A DNA stretch of 64,000 nt from Deltaproteobacteria bacterium (GTDB lineage: Bacteria; Myxococcota_A; Polyangia; JACPQR01). Of this stretch, positions 38,386-46,739 are shown piece by piece. Within the stretch, counting starts at the first letter, position 1. Each line of letters starts with the position of its first letter. A program made the translations under genes and the position numbers. Where the stretch lies: positions 34,161-98,160 of the forward strand of contig JACPQR010000110.1 in assembly GCA_016190375.1 (NCBI GenBank), given 5' to 3'. The notes under the pieces were generated by a model. That model ran no database searches. It saw only the letters and a program-made list of their open reading frames with translations, and was not told where the DNA came from.

Positions 38386-39519
38386 ATGGACCTCGAGCTC
38401 TCCCAGGAGCAGCGCGCCATCCGCGACACGTTCGGTCGGTTCGCCCGAGAGGTGCTCGCGCCCGACGCCGCGGCGATCGACGAGGCGGGTGAGTTCCCCG
38501 AGAAGCAGTTCGCGGCCGTGGGCGCGCTGGGCTTCTTCGGGATGCGCTATCCCGCGGCCTACGGCGGGACCGAGGCGGATCGCGTGTCGATGTGCCTCGC
38601 GGCCGAGCAGATCGCGCGCGGATCGCTCTCGGTCGGGGCGGCGGCGACGATGCAGGCGCTGATGGGGACGCACTTCGTCTTCCGCGGCGGGGACGAGGCG
38701 CTTCGCCAGAGGCTCCTCGTGGCGGCGATCCGGGGCGAGAAGATCGGGACGATCTGCATCACCGAGCCCGGGGCGGGGTCCGATCTGTCGGCGATCGCCA
38801 CTCGCGCCCGAAGGGAGGGCGAGGGCTTTCGTCTGACCGGGTCCAAGACCTTCATCACGTCCGCGCCGCGAGCGGACTTCTTCACGGTCCTCGCGAGGTC
38901 GGCGGCGGGGCCGCACGAGGGGAAGCTGTCCGCGTTCCTCGTCGAGAGAGGAGCGCCGGGGCTCGGCGTCGGACGCGGCATCAAGAAGACCGGAGTGCGT
39001 GGCTCGCCGACCTCCGAGGTCGCGTTCGACGACTGCCCCGCCGTGCTCCTGGGCGGCGAGGGCGAGGCCGAGCGGACGCTGCGCGACATCCTCGTCGAGA
39101 TCCGCACGATCACGGGCGCGCTGGCGATCGGTGTGGCCCAGGCGGCGCTCGACGACGCCGTGGCCTACGCGAAGACGCGCGTGCAGTTCGGTAAGCCGAT
39201 CGGCCAGCACCAGGCGGTGGGGCTCAGGCTCGCCGAGATGGCCACGGATCTCGAGGCGGCCCGGCACCTGGTCCTCTCGGCCGCCTGGCTCGCGGATCAC
39301 GGCCGGCCGTCCGGGAAGGAGGCGGCCATGGCCAAGCTCGGCGCCAGCGAGGCCGCGCTCCGGATCTGCGACGGCGCGGCGCGCGTCCTCGCGTCCTACG
39401 GCTATTGCACGGACTACCCCGTCGAGCGGTATCTTCGCGACGTGCGCTTCACGCTCATCGGCGGCGGAACCTCCGAGATCCTCAAGCTCGTGATCGCCCG
39501 GGAGCTCCTGGCCGGATGA
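38386..39519 (+). CDS. Acyl-CoA dehydrogenase
   Basis: The 377-residue flavoprotein has the family pattern: MDLELSQEQRAIRDTFGRFA, ICITEPGAGSDLSAIATRA (FAD/substrate), GSKTFITSAPRADFFTVLAR, KTRVQFGKPIGQHQAVGLRL, and a C-terminal IGGGTSEILKLVIARELL. The usual catalytic Glu before GT (YEGT in medium-chain enzymes) is Gly here. Glu238 in ILVEIRTITGALA aligns with the helix-G base of isovaleryl-CoA and long-chain dehydrogenases, so a branched or long acyl-CoA is suggested. The start follows the previous stop directly, and the end overlaps the next gene by ATGA. Confidence 0.93.
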   Translation: MDLELSQEQRAIRDTFGRFAREVLAPDAAAIDEAGEFPEKQFAAVGALGFFGMRYPAAYGGTEADRVSMCLAAEQIARGSLSVGAAATMQALMGTHFVFRGGDEALRQRLLVAAIRGEKIGTICITEPGAGSDLSAIATRARREGEGFRLTGSKTFITSAPRADFFTVLARSAAGPHEGKLSAFLVERGAPGLGVGRGIKKTGVRGSPTSEVAFDDCPAVLLGGEGEAERTLRDILVEIRTITGALAIGVAQAALDDAVAYAKTRVQFGKPIGQHQAVGLRLAEMATDLEAARHLVLSAAWLADHGRPSGKEAAMAKLGASEAALRICDGAARVLASYGYCTDYPVERYLRDVRFTLIGGGTSEILKLVIARELLAG

Positions 39520-40853
39520 GCTTCCTGTCCATACTCGGCTGCGGCGCGGCGCTACCCGCTCGAAGGCTGGGCGCGCGCGCCGTCGCCGGCCCGGACGAGG
39601 ACGTCCTGACGCTCGCCGCGGAGGCGGCCGCGGGTGCGCTCGAGGGCTCGACCGCCGACGTCCTGTTCCTCGCCACCACCACCTCTCCCTTCGCCGAGCG
39701 GTCGAGCGCGACCTGGCTCGCCCGGATCCTCGGCCACGGCGGCAGGAGCTTCGACGTGGGCGGGAGCCTCCGCGCCGGGACCCGAGCGCTGGCTCTCGCG
39801 GGGGAGCTCGTCGCGGCGGGGTCGGCCAGAAGCGCGCTCGTGGTGGCGGCCGACACGAGGACTCCGCCGCCCGGCGCCGACCACGAGGCCGGCTTCGGGG
39901 ATGGAGCGGTCGCGCTGCGGATCGGCCCGCCCGATCCCGCCGCGCTGGCGACGCTCGATCGGCCGCAGGTGATCGACGATGCGACCGCGGGTTTCTTTCG
40001 TCACGCGAAGGACCCCTACGTGCGGCGCGGCGACCCGAGGCTGGCGCAGCTCCAGGGCGGGGGCGCTGCGCTCGCGGCGCTGCGCAAGGCTCTCGAGGGT
40101 GCGGGGCCGGTGGCCCGCCTGATCGCGGCCGCGCCCGACGCACGATCGTGCATCGAGCTCGCGAAGTCCGCCGGGCTCGATCCTCGAAGGGCGCTCGTGG
40201 ATGCGGTGAGCCCGAAGGCCGGGCACACCGGGGCGGGCCACGCGCTGCTCCTCCTCGCCGGCGCGCTCGAGGCGCTGGCGCCGGGCGAGAAGGCCGCGCT
40301 CGTCTCGTGGGGCGACGGCGCGGACGGGTGGCTCGTCGAGCGGGGCGGCGCGAAAGCCACCGGTTGCGTGGCGCGAGCCATCGGCCGACAGATCCAGCTC
40401 GACTATGCGCGCTACCTCGCGCTGCGCGGCATCGCCCCGCGTGACGGGGCCGAGCCGGAGCCCTGGGGCTCCGCGGCGCTCGTCGAGCGGGACCTGGGCG
40501 CGCTCCTCAGGCTCGAAGGACGCCGCTGCGCTCGATGCGGCGCGGTCGCGACGCTTCGACTGCCGACCTGCACGACCTGCCGCGAGCCGACCGAGCGCGT
40601 ACCGCATCGCCTGTCGCGGACGGGCAAGGTCTTCGCCGTCACCCGCGAGCACTTCTACCCGAGCGAGGAGCCTCCCACGACGATGGCGGTCGTGGACCTC
40701 GACGGCGGCGGCAGGCTGACGCTGCAGCAGGCCGACGCGGCTGGTGACCGGCCTCTGGCGATCGGGGACGCGGTGGAGCTCGTCCTGAGGAGGCTCCATT
40801 GCTCCGGCGACCTTTCGGGCTACTTCTGGAAGTGCAGGACGATCCATGGGTAG
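39516..40853 (+). CDS. HMG-CoA-synthase/thiolase-fold domain fused to DUF35 (Zn-ribbon/OB)
   Basis: The 445-residue protein has two parts. Residues 1-320 look like a 3-oxoacyl-ACP/HMG-CoA synthase fold (SILGCGAALPARRLGA, DVLFLATTTSPFAERSSAT, VVAADTRTPPPGADHEAGFG, SPKAGHTGAGHALLLLAGAL). From about 335 a zinc ribbon (CARCGAVATLRLPTCTTC) and an OB-fold part (GKVFAVTREHFYPSEEPPTT) form a DUF35 module. The usual nucleophile in the [AC]CxAGT motif is absent: the sequence reads GGSLRAGTRAL. The domain may therefore be structural, helping the downstream thiolase bind CoA substrates, as DUF35 proteins do. It overlaps the thiolase gene by 8 bp. Confidence 0.85.
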   Translation: MSFLSILGCGAALPARRLGARAVAGPDEDVLTLAAEAAAGALEGSTADVLFLATTTSPFAERSSATWLARILGHGGRSFDVGGSLRAGTRALALAGELVAAGSARSALVVAADTRTPPPGADHEAGFGDGAVALRIGPPDPAALATLDRPQVIDDATAGFFRHAKDPYVRRGDPRLAQLQGGGAALAALRKALEGAGPVARLIAAAPDARSCIELAKSAGLDPRRALVDAVSPKAGHTGAGHALLLLAGALEALAPGEKAALVSWGDGADGWLVERGGAKATGCVARAIGRQIQLDYARYLALRGIAPRDGAEPEPWGSAALVERDLGALLRLEGRRCARCGAVATLRLPTCTTCREPTERVPHRLSRTGKVFAVTREHFYPSEEPPTTMAVVDLDGGGRLTLQQADAAGDRPLAIGDAVELVLRRLHCSGDLSGYFWKCRTIHG

Positions 40854-42042
40854 GCGTGCTCCCGACCGTCAGGTCGCCATCGTCGGAGCGGCAACCTCGC
40901 GCTTCGGAGAGCTGTTCGACCAGAGCTACGACGACCTCGTCGCGACGGCGGCCCGAGGCGCGCTCGCCGACGCCGGTATCGGCGCACGGGACGTGGGCGC
41001 CGCGTGGCTCGGAACGGCCTTCCCCGACGCCGGCGTGTACCGGGGGCGCAGCGGCATGGACCTCGCGGCGCCGCTCGGTCTGTTCGACGTTCCCATCACC
41101 CGCGTCTCGAACTACTGCGCGACCGGCGGCGATGCCGCGCGCGCCGCCCAGGCTTCGCTCCTCTCCGGCGAGTGCGACGTCGCCCTCGTCGTCGGCGTGG
41201 AGAAGCTGCGGGATCGCCCGCCCCGCGAGTCGATCGTCGGGATGATGGTCGAGACCGGCGACCCGCTCCTGCAGAAGGGGTTCACCGCCGCCGGGACCTT
41301 CGCGGTCACGGCCTCGCGCCACATGGCCGTCCACGGGCTCACGCGCGAGGACCTGGCGCGAGTCTCCGTGAAGAACCACGCGCACGGCGCGAAGAACCCG
41401 ATGGCCCACCACCGCAAGCCCGTGACGATCGAGCAGGTCCTGGCCTCGCCGATGGTGGCCGACCCGCTGACGGTGATGGACTCGTGCCCCACGACGGACG
41501 GCGCGGCCGCGGTCGTGATGGTGCGCGCCGAGGACGCCCGGCGCTTCGAGGCGCCGGTCTTCGTGCGGGGCCTCGGGCTCTCCGTCTCGACCGGCTGGGA
41601 CCTTCCGTTCTTCGACGGCTCGCACGACCTCCTGTCCTTCCGCGCCACGCGTGTCGCGGCCGAGCGAGCCTACGCCGAGGCAGGGATCGACTCCCCGCTC
41701 GAGCAGATCGACCTGGCCGAGGTCCACGACTGCTTCTCGATCGTCGAGCTCGTGACCTACGAGGACCTTGGCCTCTGCCCCGCCGGCGGCTCCGCCGCGC
41801 TCCTCCGCTCGGGCGCCACCGCTCACGGCGGCAAGCTCCCCGTCAACGTCTCGGGTGGCCTCCTGTCGTGCGGGCACCCCGTGGGCGCAACCGGCGTCCG
41901 CATGGTCTGCGAGGTCACCCTGCACCTGCGCGGCCGCGCGGGCGATCGCCAGGTCCCCGGCGCGAGGCTGGGCCTGACCCACAACATCGGCGGCCCGGGC
42001 GCGGTGGCGGTCGTGATCGTGCTCGGCAAGGACGCGGCGTAG
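40846..42042 (+). CDS. SCP2-type thiolase (acetyl-CoA acetyltransferase family)
   Basis: The 398-residue protein has thiolase motifs: nucleophile VSNYCATGGDAARAA near 90, AEVHDCFSIVELVTYEDLGL near 295, and LLSCGHPVGATGVRM near 345 with the second Cys-Gly-His-Pro. This arrangement fits the SCP-2/lipid-transfer thiolase group, which usually works with a DUF35 partner; here the partner is the gene just upstream, overlapping by 8 bp. It would cleave a 3-oxoacyl-CoA or run the reverse Claisen condensation or an aldol variant. It is in the middle of the hyuA-FAD-subunit operon. Confidence 0.9.
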   Translation: MGRRAPDRQVAIVGAATSRFGELFDQSYDDLVATAARGALADAGIGARDVGAAWLGTAFPDAGVYRGRSGMDLAAPLGLFDVPITRVSNYCATGGDAARAAQASLLSGECDVALVVGVEKLRDRPPRESIVGMMVETGDPLLQKGFTAAGTFAVTASRHMAVHGLTREDLARVSVKNHAHGAKNPMAHHRKPVTIEQVLASPMVADPLTVMDSCPTTDGAAAVVMVRAEDARRFEAPVFVRGLGLSVSTGWDLPFFDGSHDLLSFRATRVAAERAYAEAGIDSPLEQIDLAEVHDCFSIVELVTYEDLGLCPAGGSAALLRSGATAHGGKLPVNVSGGLLSCGHPVGATGVRMVCEVTLHLRGRAGDRQVPGARLGLTHNIGGPGAVAVVIVLGKDAA

Positions 42043-42073
42043 CGAAATCGTTTGTGGTAAGAAAGGGCGCGTC

Positions 42074-42463
42074 ATGACCGTGCGCGTGCTGGTTGCGAAG
42101 CCCGGGCTCGATGGCCACGACCGCGGGGCGAAGGTCGTCGCGCAGGCGCTCTCCGCCGCGGGCTGCGAGGTCGTGTACACGGGGCTGCGGCAGACGGCCG
42201 CGCAGATCGCGAGGGCGGCCCGGGACGAGGCCGTGGACGTCGTGGGGCTCTCGATCCTGTCGGGATCGCACCTCGAGCATTGCAGGCGCGTCATCGAGGC
42301 ATTGCGGGCGGCGGGGCTCGAGGTTCCGGTCCTGGCCGGTGGATGCATCCCGGCGCGCGATGTGGCCACGCTCGAGGAGGCGGGCGTCGCGCGGGTCTTT
42401 CCGACCGGATCCTCGCTGGCGGCGATCGCGGACTACGTTCGCGGTCTGGGGCGGGCGGCGTGA
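42074..42463 (+). CDS. Cobalamin-binding small subunit of acyl-CoA mutase
   Basis: The 129-residue protein is a B12-binding domain: RVLVAKPGLDGHDRGAKVVA contains the DxHxxG motif (Asp, His for the base-off lower ligand), followed by GLSILSGSH (SxL) and VLAGGCIPARDVATLEEAG with the GG loop. It supplies adenosylcobalamin to the large subunit, whose gene starts on its stop (GTGA overlap). A short gap of 31 bp before it holds a ribosome site (AAGAAAGG). Separate small subunits occur in archaeal-type methylmalonyl-CoA, isobutyryl-CoA and 2-hydroxyisobutyryl-CoA mutases. Confidence 0.93.
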   Translation: MTVRVLVAKPGLDGHDRGAKVVAQALSAAGCEVVYTGLRQTAAQIARAARDEAVDVVGLSILSGSHLEHCRRVIEALRAAGLEVPVLAGGCIPARDVATLEEAGVARVFPTGSSLAAIADYVRGLGRAA

Positions 42464-44070
42464 GCAAGCCCGACAAGCCCCTGAGGCCTGCGGTCCTGGA
42501 GTCGGGGATCGAGGTCAAGCCCGTCTACGGGCCGGCCGACCTCGCCGAGTCGGGCGGCGCCCAGGGCGTGGGTGCGCCCGGCGAGTTCCCGTTCACGCGC
42601 GGCATTCACCGCCACATGTACCGCGCGCGTCCGTTCACGATGCGCCAGTACTCGGGCTTCGGGACGGCGACCGAGACGCGCGAGCGCTTCCGCTACCTCA
42701 TCGCGAACGGCAACACGGGGCTCAACGTCGCCTTCGACCTTCCGACCCAGATCGGGCTCGACTCGGACGACCCGCTCGCAGAGGGCGAGGTCGGGCGCGT
42801 GGGAATGGCGGTCGACACGCTGGCGGACCTCGAGGAGGCCTTCGACGGCATCGACCTCGACGCGATCACCGTGTCGATGACCATCAACGGGTCGGCGGCG
42901 ATCCTGCTCGCGATGTACGCCGCGATGGCTCGGAAGCGCGGCTACGACCTTCGCAGCCTCCGGGGAACGCTCCAGAACGACATCCTCAAGGAGTTCGTCG
43001 CGCGGGGCACGTGGATCTTCCCGGTCGAGCCGTCCGTGCGGCTGGTGGGCGACACCGTGATCTACTGCGCCCAGGAGCTGCCGCGCTACAGCCCCGTGAG
43101 CGTTTGCGGCTATCACATCCGCGAGGCCGGGGCGAACCCGGTTCAGGAGATGGCCTATGCCTTCGCGATCGCGGGCGCGTACATCGACCACGTCGTCGGG
43201 CGCGGCCTGGACATCGACGAGTTCGCCGCGCGCCTGTCGTTCAACTTCGACATCCACGGCAACCTCTTCGAGCAGGTCGCGAAGTTCAGGGCCGGGCGGC
43301 GTCTGTGGGCGAAGCTCGTCGAGGGCCGCGGGTCGACGAAGCCGGAGTCGCAGCACCTGCGGATGATCGCAGGCGGCGGGGGAGGGGGCCTGACCCGCGA
43401 GCAGCCCGAGAACAACATCGTTCGCGGCGCCTACTACGCGCTCATCAGCGCGCTGTCCGGGACGCAGACGATGGCGCTCTGCTCGTACGACGAGGCGTAC
43501 ACGATCCCGACGGAGAAGGCGGCGAAGATCTCGCTCAGGACGATGCAGATCCTGATCGAGGAGATGGGCCTGTGCGACACCGTGGATCCGCTGGGCGGCT
43601 CCTGGTACGTCGAGTCGCTGACGAACGATCTCGAGCGGCGGATCGTCGCCGAGATGGCGAAGCTCGGCGACGGGATCGTGGGCGCGATCGCCGAGGGCAG
43701 GATCCAGGCGACCGTCGCCAGGCAGGCGTTCGAGCACGAGCGGGCCCTGCAGGAAGGGCGAATCCGCAAGGTCGGCGTCAACTGCTTCACCGAGGCGGAG
43801 GAGGAGCCCGACGTGCAGTTCCACGTGCACGACGGGGCCGCGGCGCGCCGGCAGGTGGAGCGGCTCGCGGCGGTGCGTGCCCGCCGGGACGGCGCGGCCG
43901 TCGAGCGAGCGCTGGGACGCGTTGCCGCGGAGGCCGAGCGCCCGGTGCGCGGGCGCGAGACGCTGATGCCGGCGATCATCGAGGCTGTCTCTGCCTACGC
44001 TTCCGTCGGCGAGATCACCGCGGTCCTGCGGCGGGCCTGGGGCACCTTCAAGGAGCCGGTGGCGCTGTGA
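42460..44070 (+). CDS. Acyl-CoA mutase large subunit (MCM family, no B12 domain)
   Basis: The 536-residue protein is the TIM-barrel part of the methylmalonyl-CoA mutase family: GEFPFTRGIHRHMYRARPFT, RQYSGFGTATETRERFRYL, NVAFDLPTQIGLDSDDPLAE, GTLQNDILKEFVARGTWIFP, RMIAGGGGGGLTREQPENNI. It lacks the B12 domain, provided by the upstream gene. The Tyr in RQYSGF and Arg in EPSVR are at positions that, from memory, correspond to the substrate-contacting Tyr89/Arg207 of methylmalonyl-CoA mutase, but the overall sequence is closer to the isobutyryl/hydroxyisobutyryl mutase type. The substrate is therefore open. It starts with GTG over the B12-gene stop. Confidence 0.9.
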   Translation: MSKPDKPLRPAVLESGIEVKPVYGPADLAESGGAQGVGAPGEFPFTRGIHRHMYRARPFTMRQYSGFGTATETRERFRYLIANGNTGLNVAFDLPTQIGLDSDDPLAEGEVGRVGMAVDTLADLEEAFDGIDLDAITVSMTINGSAAILLAMYAAMARKRGYDLRSLRGTLQNDILKEFVARGTWIFPVEPSVRLVGDTVIYCAQELPRYSPVSVCGYHIREAGANPVQEMAYAFAIAGAYIDHVVGRGLDIDEFAARLSFNFDIHGNLFEQVAKFRAGRRLWAKLVEGRGSTKPESQHLRMIAGGGGGGLTREQPENNIVRGAYYALISALSGTQTMALCSYDEAYTIPTEKAAKISLRTMQILIEEMGLCDTVDPLGGSWYVESLTNDLERRIVAEMAKLGDGIVGAIAEGRIQATVARQAFEHERALQEGRIRKVGVNCFTEAEEEPDVQFHVHDGAAARRQVERLAAVRARRDGAAVERALGRVAAEAERPVRGRETLMPAIIEAVSAYASVGEITAVLRRAWGTFKEPVAL

Positions 44071-44921
44071 CCTCGTACGTTGCGCCGGCCGAGCTGGTCG
44101 AGGCCCTCGGGATCCTGGCGGAGCGCCGTGGTCGCGTGTCGCTCCTCGCGGGCGGTACGGACCTGGTCCCGCGTCTCCGGCAATCGGCCGGGTTGCCGGA
44201 CGGGCGCGACACGATCGTGAACCTCAAGCGCATCGAGGCGCTGCGGGGATTCTCGATCGGAGCGGACGGCCTCGCGCTCGGCGCGCTGACCACCGTCACG
44301 ACGCTGCGGCGCGACGAGTCGATCGCCACGGCAGTGCCGCTCTTCTCCCGGACGGCCGACCGCTTCGCGAGCGAGCAGGTCCGCAACGCCGCGACGATCG
44401 GCGGAAACGTCGTCAACGCCTCGCCCGCGGGCGACCTGCAGATCCCGCTCCTCGTCCATGGCGCCCGCGCCAGGCTCGCGTCCGCGCGCGGCGCCCGCAC
44501 GCTCGCGATCGCGGACGTCCTGCTCGGTCCGGGCAAGACCGCGCTCGCCGGCGACGAGATCCTCGTCGGTCTCGATGTCCCTCTTCTGGACGGCTACCGG
44601 ATCTCGTTCTCGAAGTTCGGCCTGCGACCCGCCATGGAGATCGCCGTGGTCTCCGTCGGCGTGGCCCTTCGCCTCGAGGACGGGCGGATCTCCGACGCCC
44701 GCATCGCCCTCGGCGCGGTCGCCCCGACGGCCCGTCGCTCGCCCGCGGCCGAGGCGGTGCTCACGGGCCAGCGGCCCGACCGCGAGGTCCTCGCGGCCGC
44801 CGGCGAGGCCGCTCTCGGCGACGTCTCTCCCATCGACGACGTCCGCGCCAGCGCCGACTACCGCCGCCACCTCGTCCGCGTCATGACCCGCCGCACCCTC
44901 GCTGACGCCTGCGCGGGGTGA
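44067..44921 (+). CDS. FAD-binding subunit of a molybdenum hydroxylase (CoxM/XdhB type)
   Basis: The 284-residue protein starts VTSYVAPAELVEALGILAER and has the FAD motifs SLLAGGTDLVPRLRQ near 30 and AATIGGNVVNASPAGDLQ near 110, then CoxM-type strands (SKFGLRPAMEIAVVSVGVAL). It passes electrons from a 2Fe-2S subunit to NAD or another acceptor. It overlaps the mutase gene stop (GTGA) and ends the operon. Its 2Fe-2S and molybdenum partners are not adjacent; the only ones in the window are at 59824-62540 on the same strand, 15 kb away. Confidence 0.9.
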   Translation: MTSYVAPAELVEALGILAERRGRVSLLAGGTDLVPRLRQSAGLPDGRDTIVNLKRIEALRGFSIGADGLALGALTTVTTLRRDESIATAVPLFSRTADRFASEQVRNAATIGGNVVNASPAGDLQIPLLVHGARARLASARGARTLAIADVLLGPGKTALAGDEILVGLDVPLLDGYRISFSKFGLRPAMEIAVVSVGVALRLEDGRISDARIALGAVAPTARRSPAAEAVLTGQRPDREVLAAAGEAALGDVSPIDDVRASADYRRHLVRVMTRRTLADACAG

Positions 44922-44924
44922 AGA

Positions 44925-45404
44925 ATGTCGCGCGCGTGGTGCTGTGTGGTCCTGGTCATTGGGGGATGCCAGAGCTGCGCCCGAACGCATCGGGTGGACG
45001 CGGCGGTGGATGCGGCGGATCCGTCGCATCAGGAGGCCGGTCCTCTGGATGCGGGCGCAACGGACGCCGGGCCGGATGCGGCTCGGGACGCCGAGCTCGA
45101 TGCCAGCGCAGACGCTTCGATCCGAGACGTCGTCCGATGCGGCGAGGAGTACTGCACCGATGCGAAGCCTTCCTGTTGCCCGTTTGGGCAGGACGTGAGT
45201 CACGAATGCTGGGCTGGCTATGATGACGTGTGCGTCGAGATGCCCACCCGCGCGCAGTTCGAGGTGAGGCAATGCCGAGGCCAGGCGAACGAGTGCCCCA
45301 TCGAGAGACCATACTGCTGTGCGAATCCGATCTACCCTGAGTCGGATGTCGAGCAGGGTTGTGCCGACCATGAGCTTCACCAGTGGACCTGCGTGGGCCC
45401 TTGA
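44925..45404 (+). CDS. Cys-rich lipoprotein
   Basis: The 159-residue product begins MSRAWCCVVLVIGGCQSC, a short signal with lipobox Cys15. An Asp/Ala linker (ADAGPLDAGATDAGPDAARD type) is followed by a domain with about ten Cys (CGEEYCTDAKPSCCPFGQDV, CRGQANECPIERPYCC), likely disulfide-bonded outside the cell. It follows the catabolic operon by 3 bp but does not fit its function, so it may simply be read through. Family not recognised. Confidence 0.75.
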   Translation: MSRAWCCVVLVIGGCQSCARTHRVDAAVDAADPSHQEAGPLDAGATDAGPDAARDAELDASADASIRDVVRCGEEYCTDAKPSCCPFGQDVSHECWAGYDDVCVEMPTRAQFEVRQCRGQANECPIERPYCCANPIYPESDVEQGCADHELHQWTCVGP

Positions 45405-45414
45405 CGCCATCTCG

Positions 45415-46326
45415 ATGATGCGCGTTCGGCTTCTGCTCTGTTGCCTGACGGCTGCATGCGCGACCTGTCGCTCGCGGCGAGGTGATGACGGCGATGACGA
45501 CGCGGGTGCCGACAGCGACACCGACTCCGATGGAGATTCGGACTGTCAAGGCGGAGGCGAGGGTGAGGGCGAAGGCGAGGACGATGGGGCATGCCGGTCG
45601 GGCGACCCCTTCGCGAACGGGGGCTGCGACTGGACCTGCAACACGGAGCAATACCTCGCCCTGCGGGTGAGCGCCCTGATCCTGACCGATCCCGTCACGC
45701 TTCTCGACACCGTCGTCGAACGGGCGCTCGACTCCGTGGCAGAGACAGCTTCCCTCGGCATCGTGGTCGAGATCACCAACTCCTCGCCGGCGGCGTGGTC
45801 TGCGGACTACCGGGCGGGTCTGGCGCACTGTGAGGGTCCAGGCCTTTCCCTTTGCTCCTTCGATGGCGCGCCCGCCTCGGGCCAGGCACGGTTCGAGGAG
45901 GACACCAGCGTCGTCTTCGTTCCAGGGATGTGGGACCAGCCCGGGAAGGACCGGGTCGGCTTCTCGCTGGATCTGCCGCTCGTCGACTCCTGCGGGCGCT
46001 CCTTCACGTTGCCGCTCCGGCAGCTCGGGCTCGATGCGTCGTTCACGGACGGGTTCGGTTGCATCGGGAGGGTCGAGGATGGGCCGAACGGCCCGGAGTG
46101 GCAGACGGCCTCCGCGCTCGTTGGGCTCATCGCGGTCGACGAGTCCGAGAACGTGTGGATCGACGAGGCCGGCCAGAGCCTCTGCGATCTCATCGCGGCC
46201 GCCGACTGCGGCGCCGAACCGCAGACCGCGTGGCCGATCCAGCCGATCTTCACGACGCTCGACGGCCGGCCTGCATGGGGTTTCGCGCTCCGTTTCGCGG
46301 CCCTTGGCGTGTCCATCGAGGAGTGA
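45415..46326 (+). CDS. Lipoprotein of unknown function
   Basis: The 303-residue product starts MMRVRLLLCCLTAACATCRS (lipoprotein-like signal) and has a short Asp/Ser then Gly-Glu linker (about 25-55). A folded domain of about 250 residues with mixed beta strands follows (YLALRVSALILTDPVTLLDT, VVFVPGMWDQPGKDRVGFSL, AWGFALRFAALGVSIEE) and eight or so Cys. No known family was recognised. It is 10 bp downstream of the previous lipoprotein gene, so they are probably co-expressed. An ATG one codon later is an equivalent start. Confidence 0.75.
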   Translation: MMRVRLLLCCLTAACATCRSRRGDDGDDDAGADSDTDSDGDSDCQGGGEGEGEGEDDGACRSGDPFANGGCDWTCNTEQYLALRVSALILTDPVTLLDTVVERALDSVAETASLGIVVEITNSSPAAWSADYRAGLAHCEGPGLSLCSFDGAPASGQARFEEDTSVVFVPGMWDQPGKDRVGFSLDLPLVDSCGRSFTLPLRQLGLDASFTDGFGCIGRVEDGPNGPEWQTASALVGLIAVDESENVWIDEAGQSLCDLIAAADCGAEPQTAWPIQPIFTTLDGRPAWGFALRFAALGVSIEE

Positions 46327-46560
46327 CCGAGCTGACAGGCGCACCCCGAGCGACGTCGGGTAGAAGCGGTCATGCGCCGACGACCTCGAATCCAACGGCC
46401 CCCGCAGCGGCGGCGAGCTGCCCATCGTGGGTTCCGCGCGTTTCGGCCTCGTCGCGGTGCCGGCGCCGAAGCGGTGCTCTCGCGAGCCAACAGCACGGTT
46501 GAGCCGCCTTTCCGCCGGCCGGCGCGACGTCCCGGCCGCGCCGTGTCTGGAGACGACGCA

Positions 46561-46675
46561 CTAGTCAGGATGGAACGACCGGCTCCCTTCGCACGTAGCT
46601 CTGCGCTACGGGTTTTCCGATTCGGAGCGTAACCCACGGCGCTGCGATCGGAGCCGGTCGTTCCATCCTGACTAG
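46561..46675. repeat. 115-bp element with perfect 26-bp terminal inverted repeats
   Basis: 46561-46586 (starting CTAGTCAGGATGGAACGACC) is the exact reverse complement of 46650-46675. The 63-bp interior has its own small hairpins (CGTAG-CTACG, GGGTT-AACCC). A 13-base GTGTCTGGARACG motif flanks the element at 46543-46555 and 46715-46727. It lies in a 413-bp gap without genes, between a lipoprotein gene and a convergent aminopeptidase gene. It could be a MITE, a cruciform terminator or an RNA structure. Confidence 0.9.
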
Positions 46676-46739
46676 GCGAGCCGCGGATACGACCTTTCCA
46701 CAGATCGCGCGGTTGTGTCTGGAAACGCTGCGATCTCGA

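Noticed and set aside
46561..46675. tRNA or other known RNA gene in the hairpin-rich element
   Set aside because: No acceptor/T-arm consensus or CCA context fits; the long perfect outer stem does not match a tRNA.
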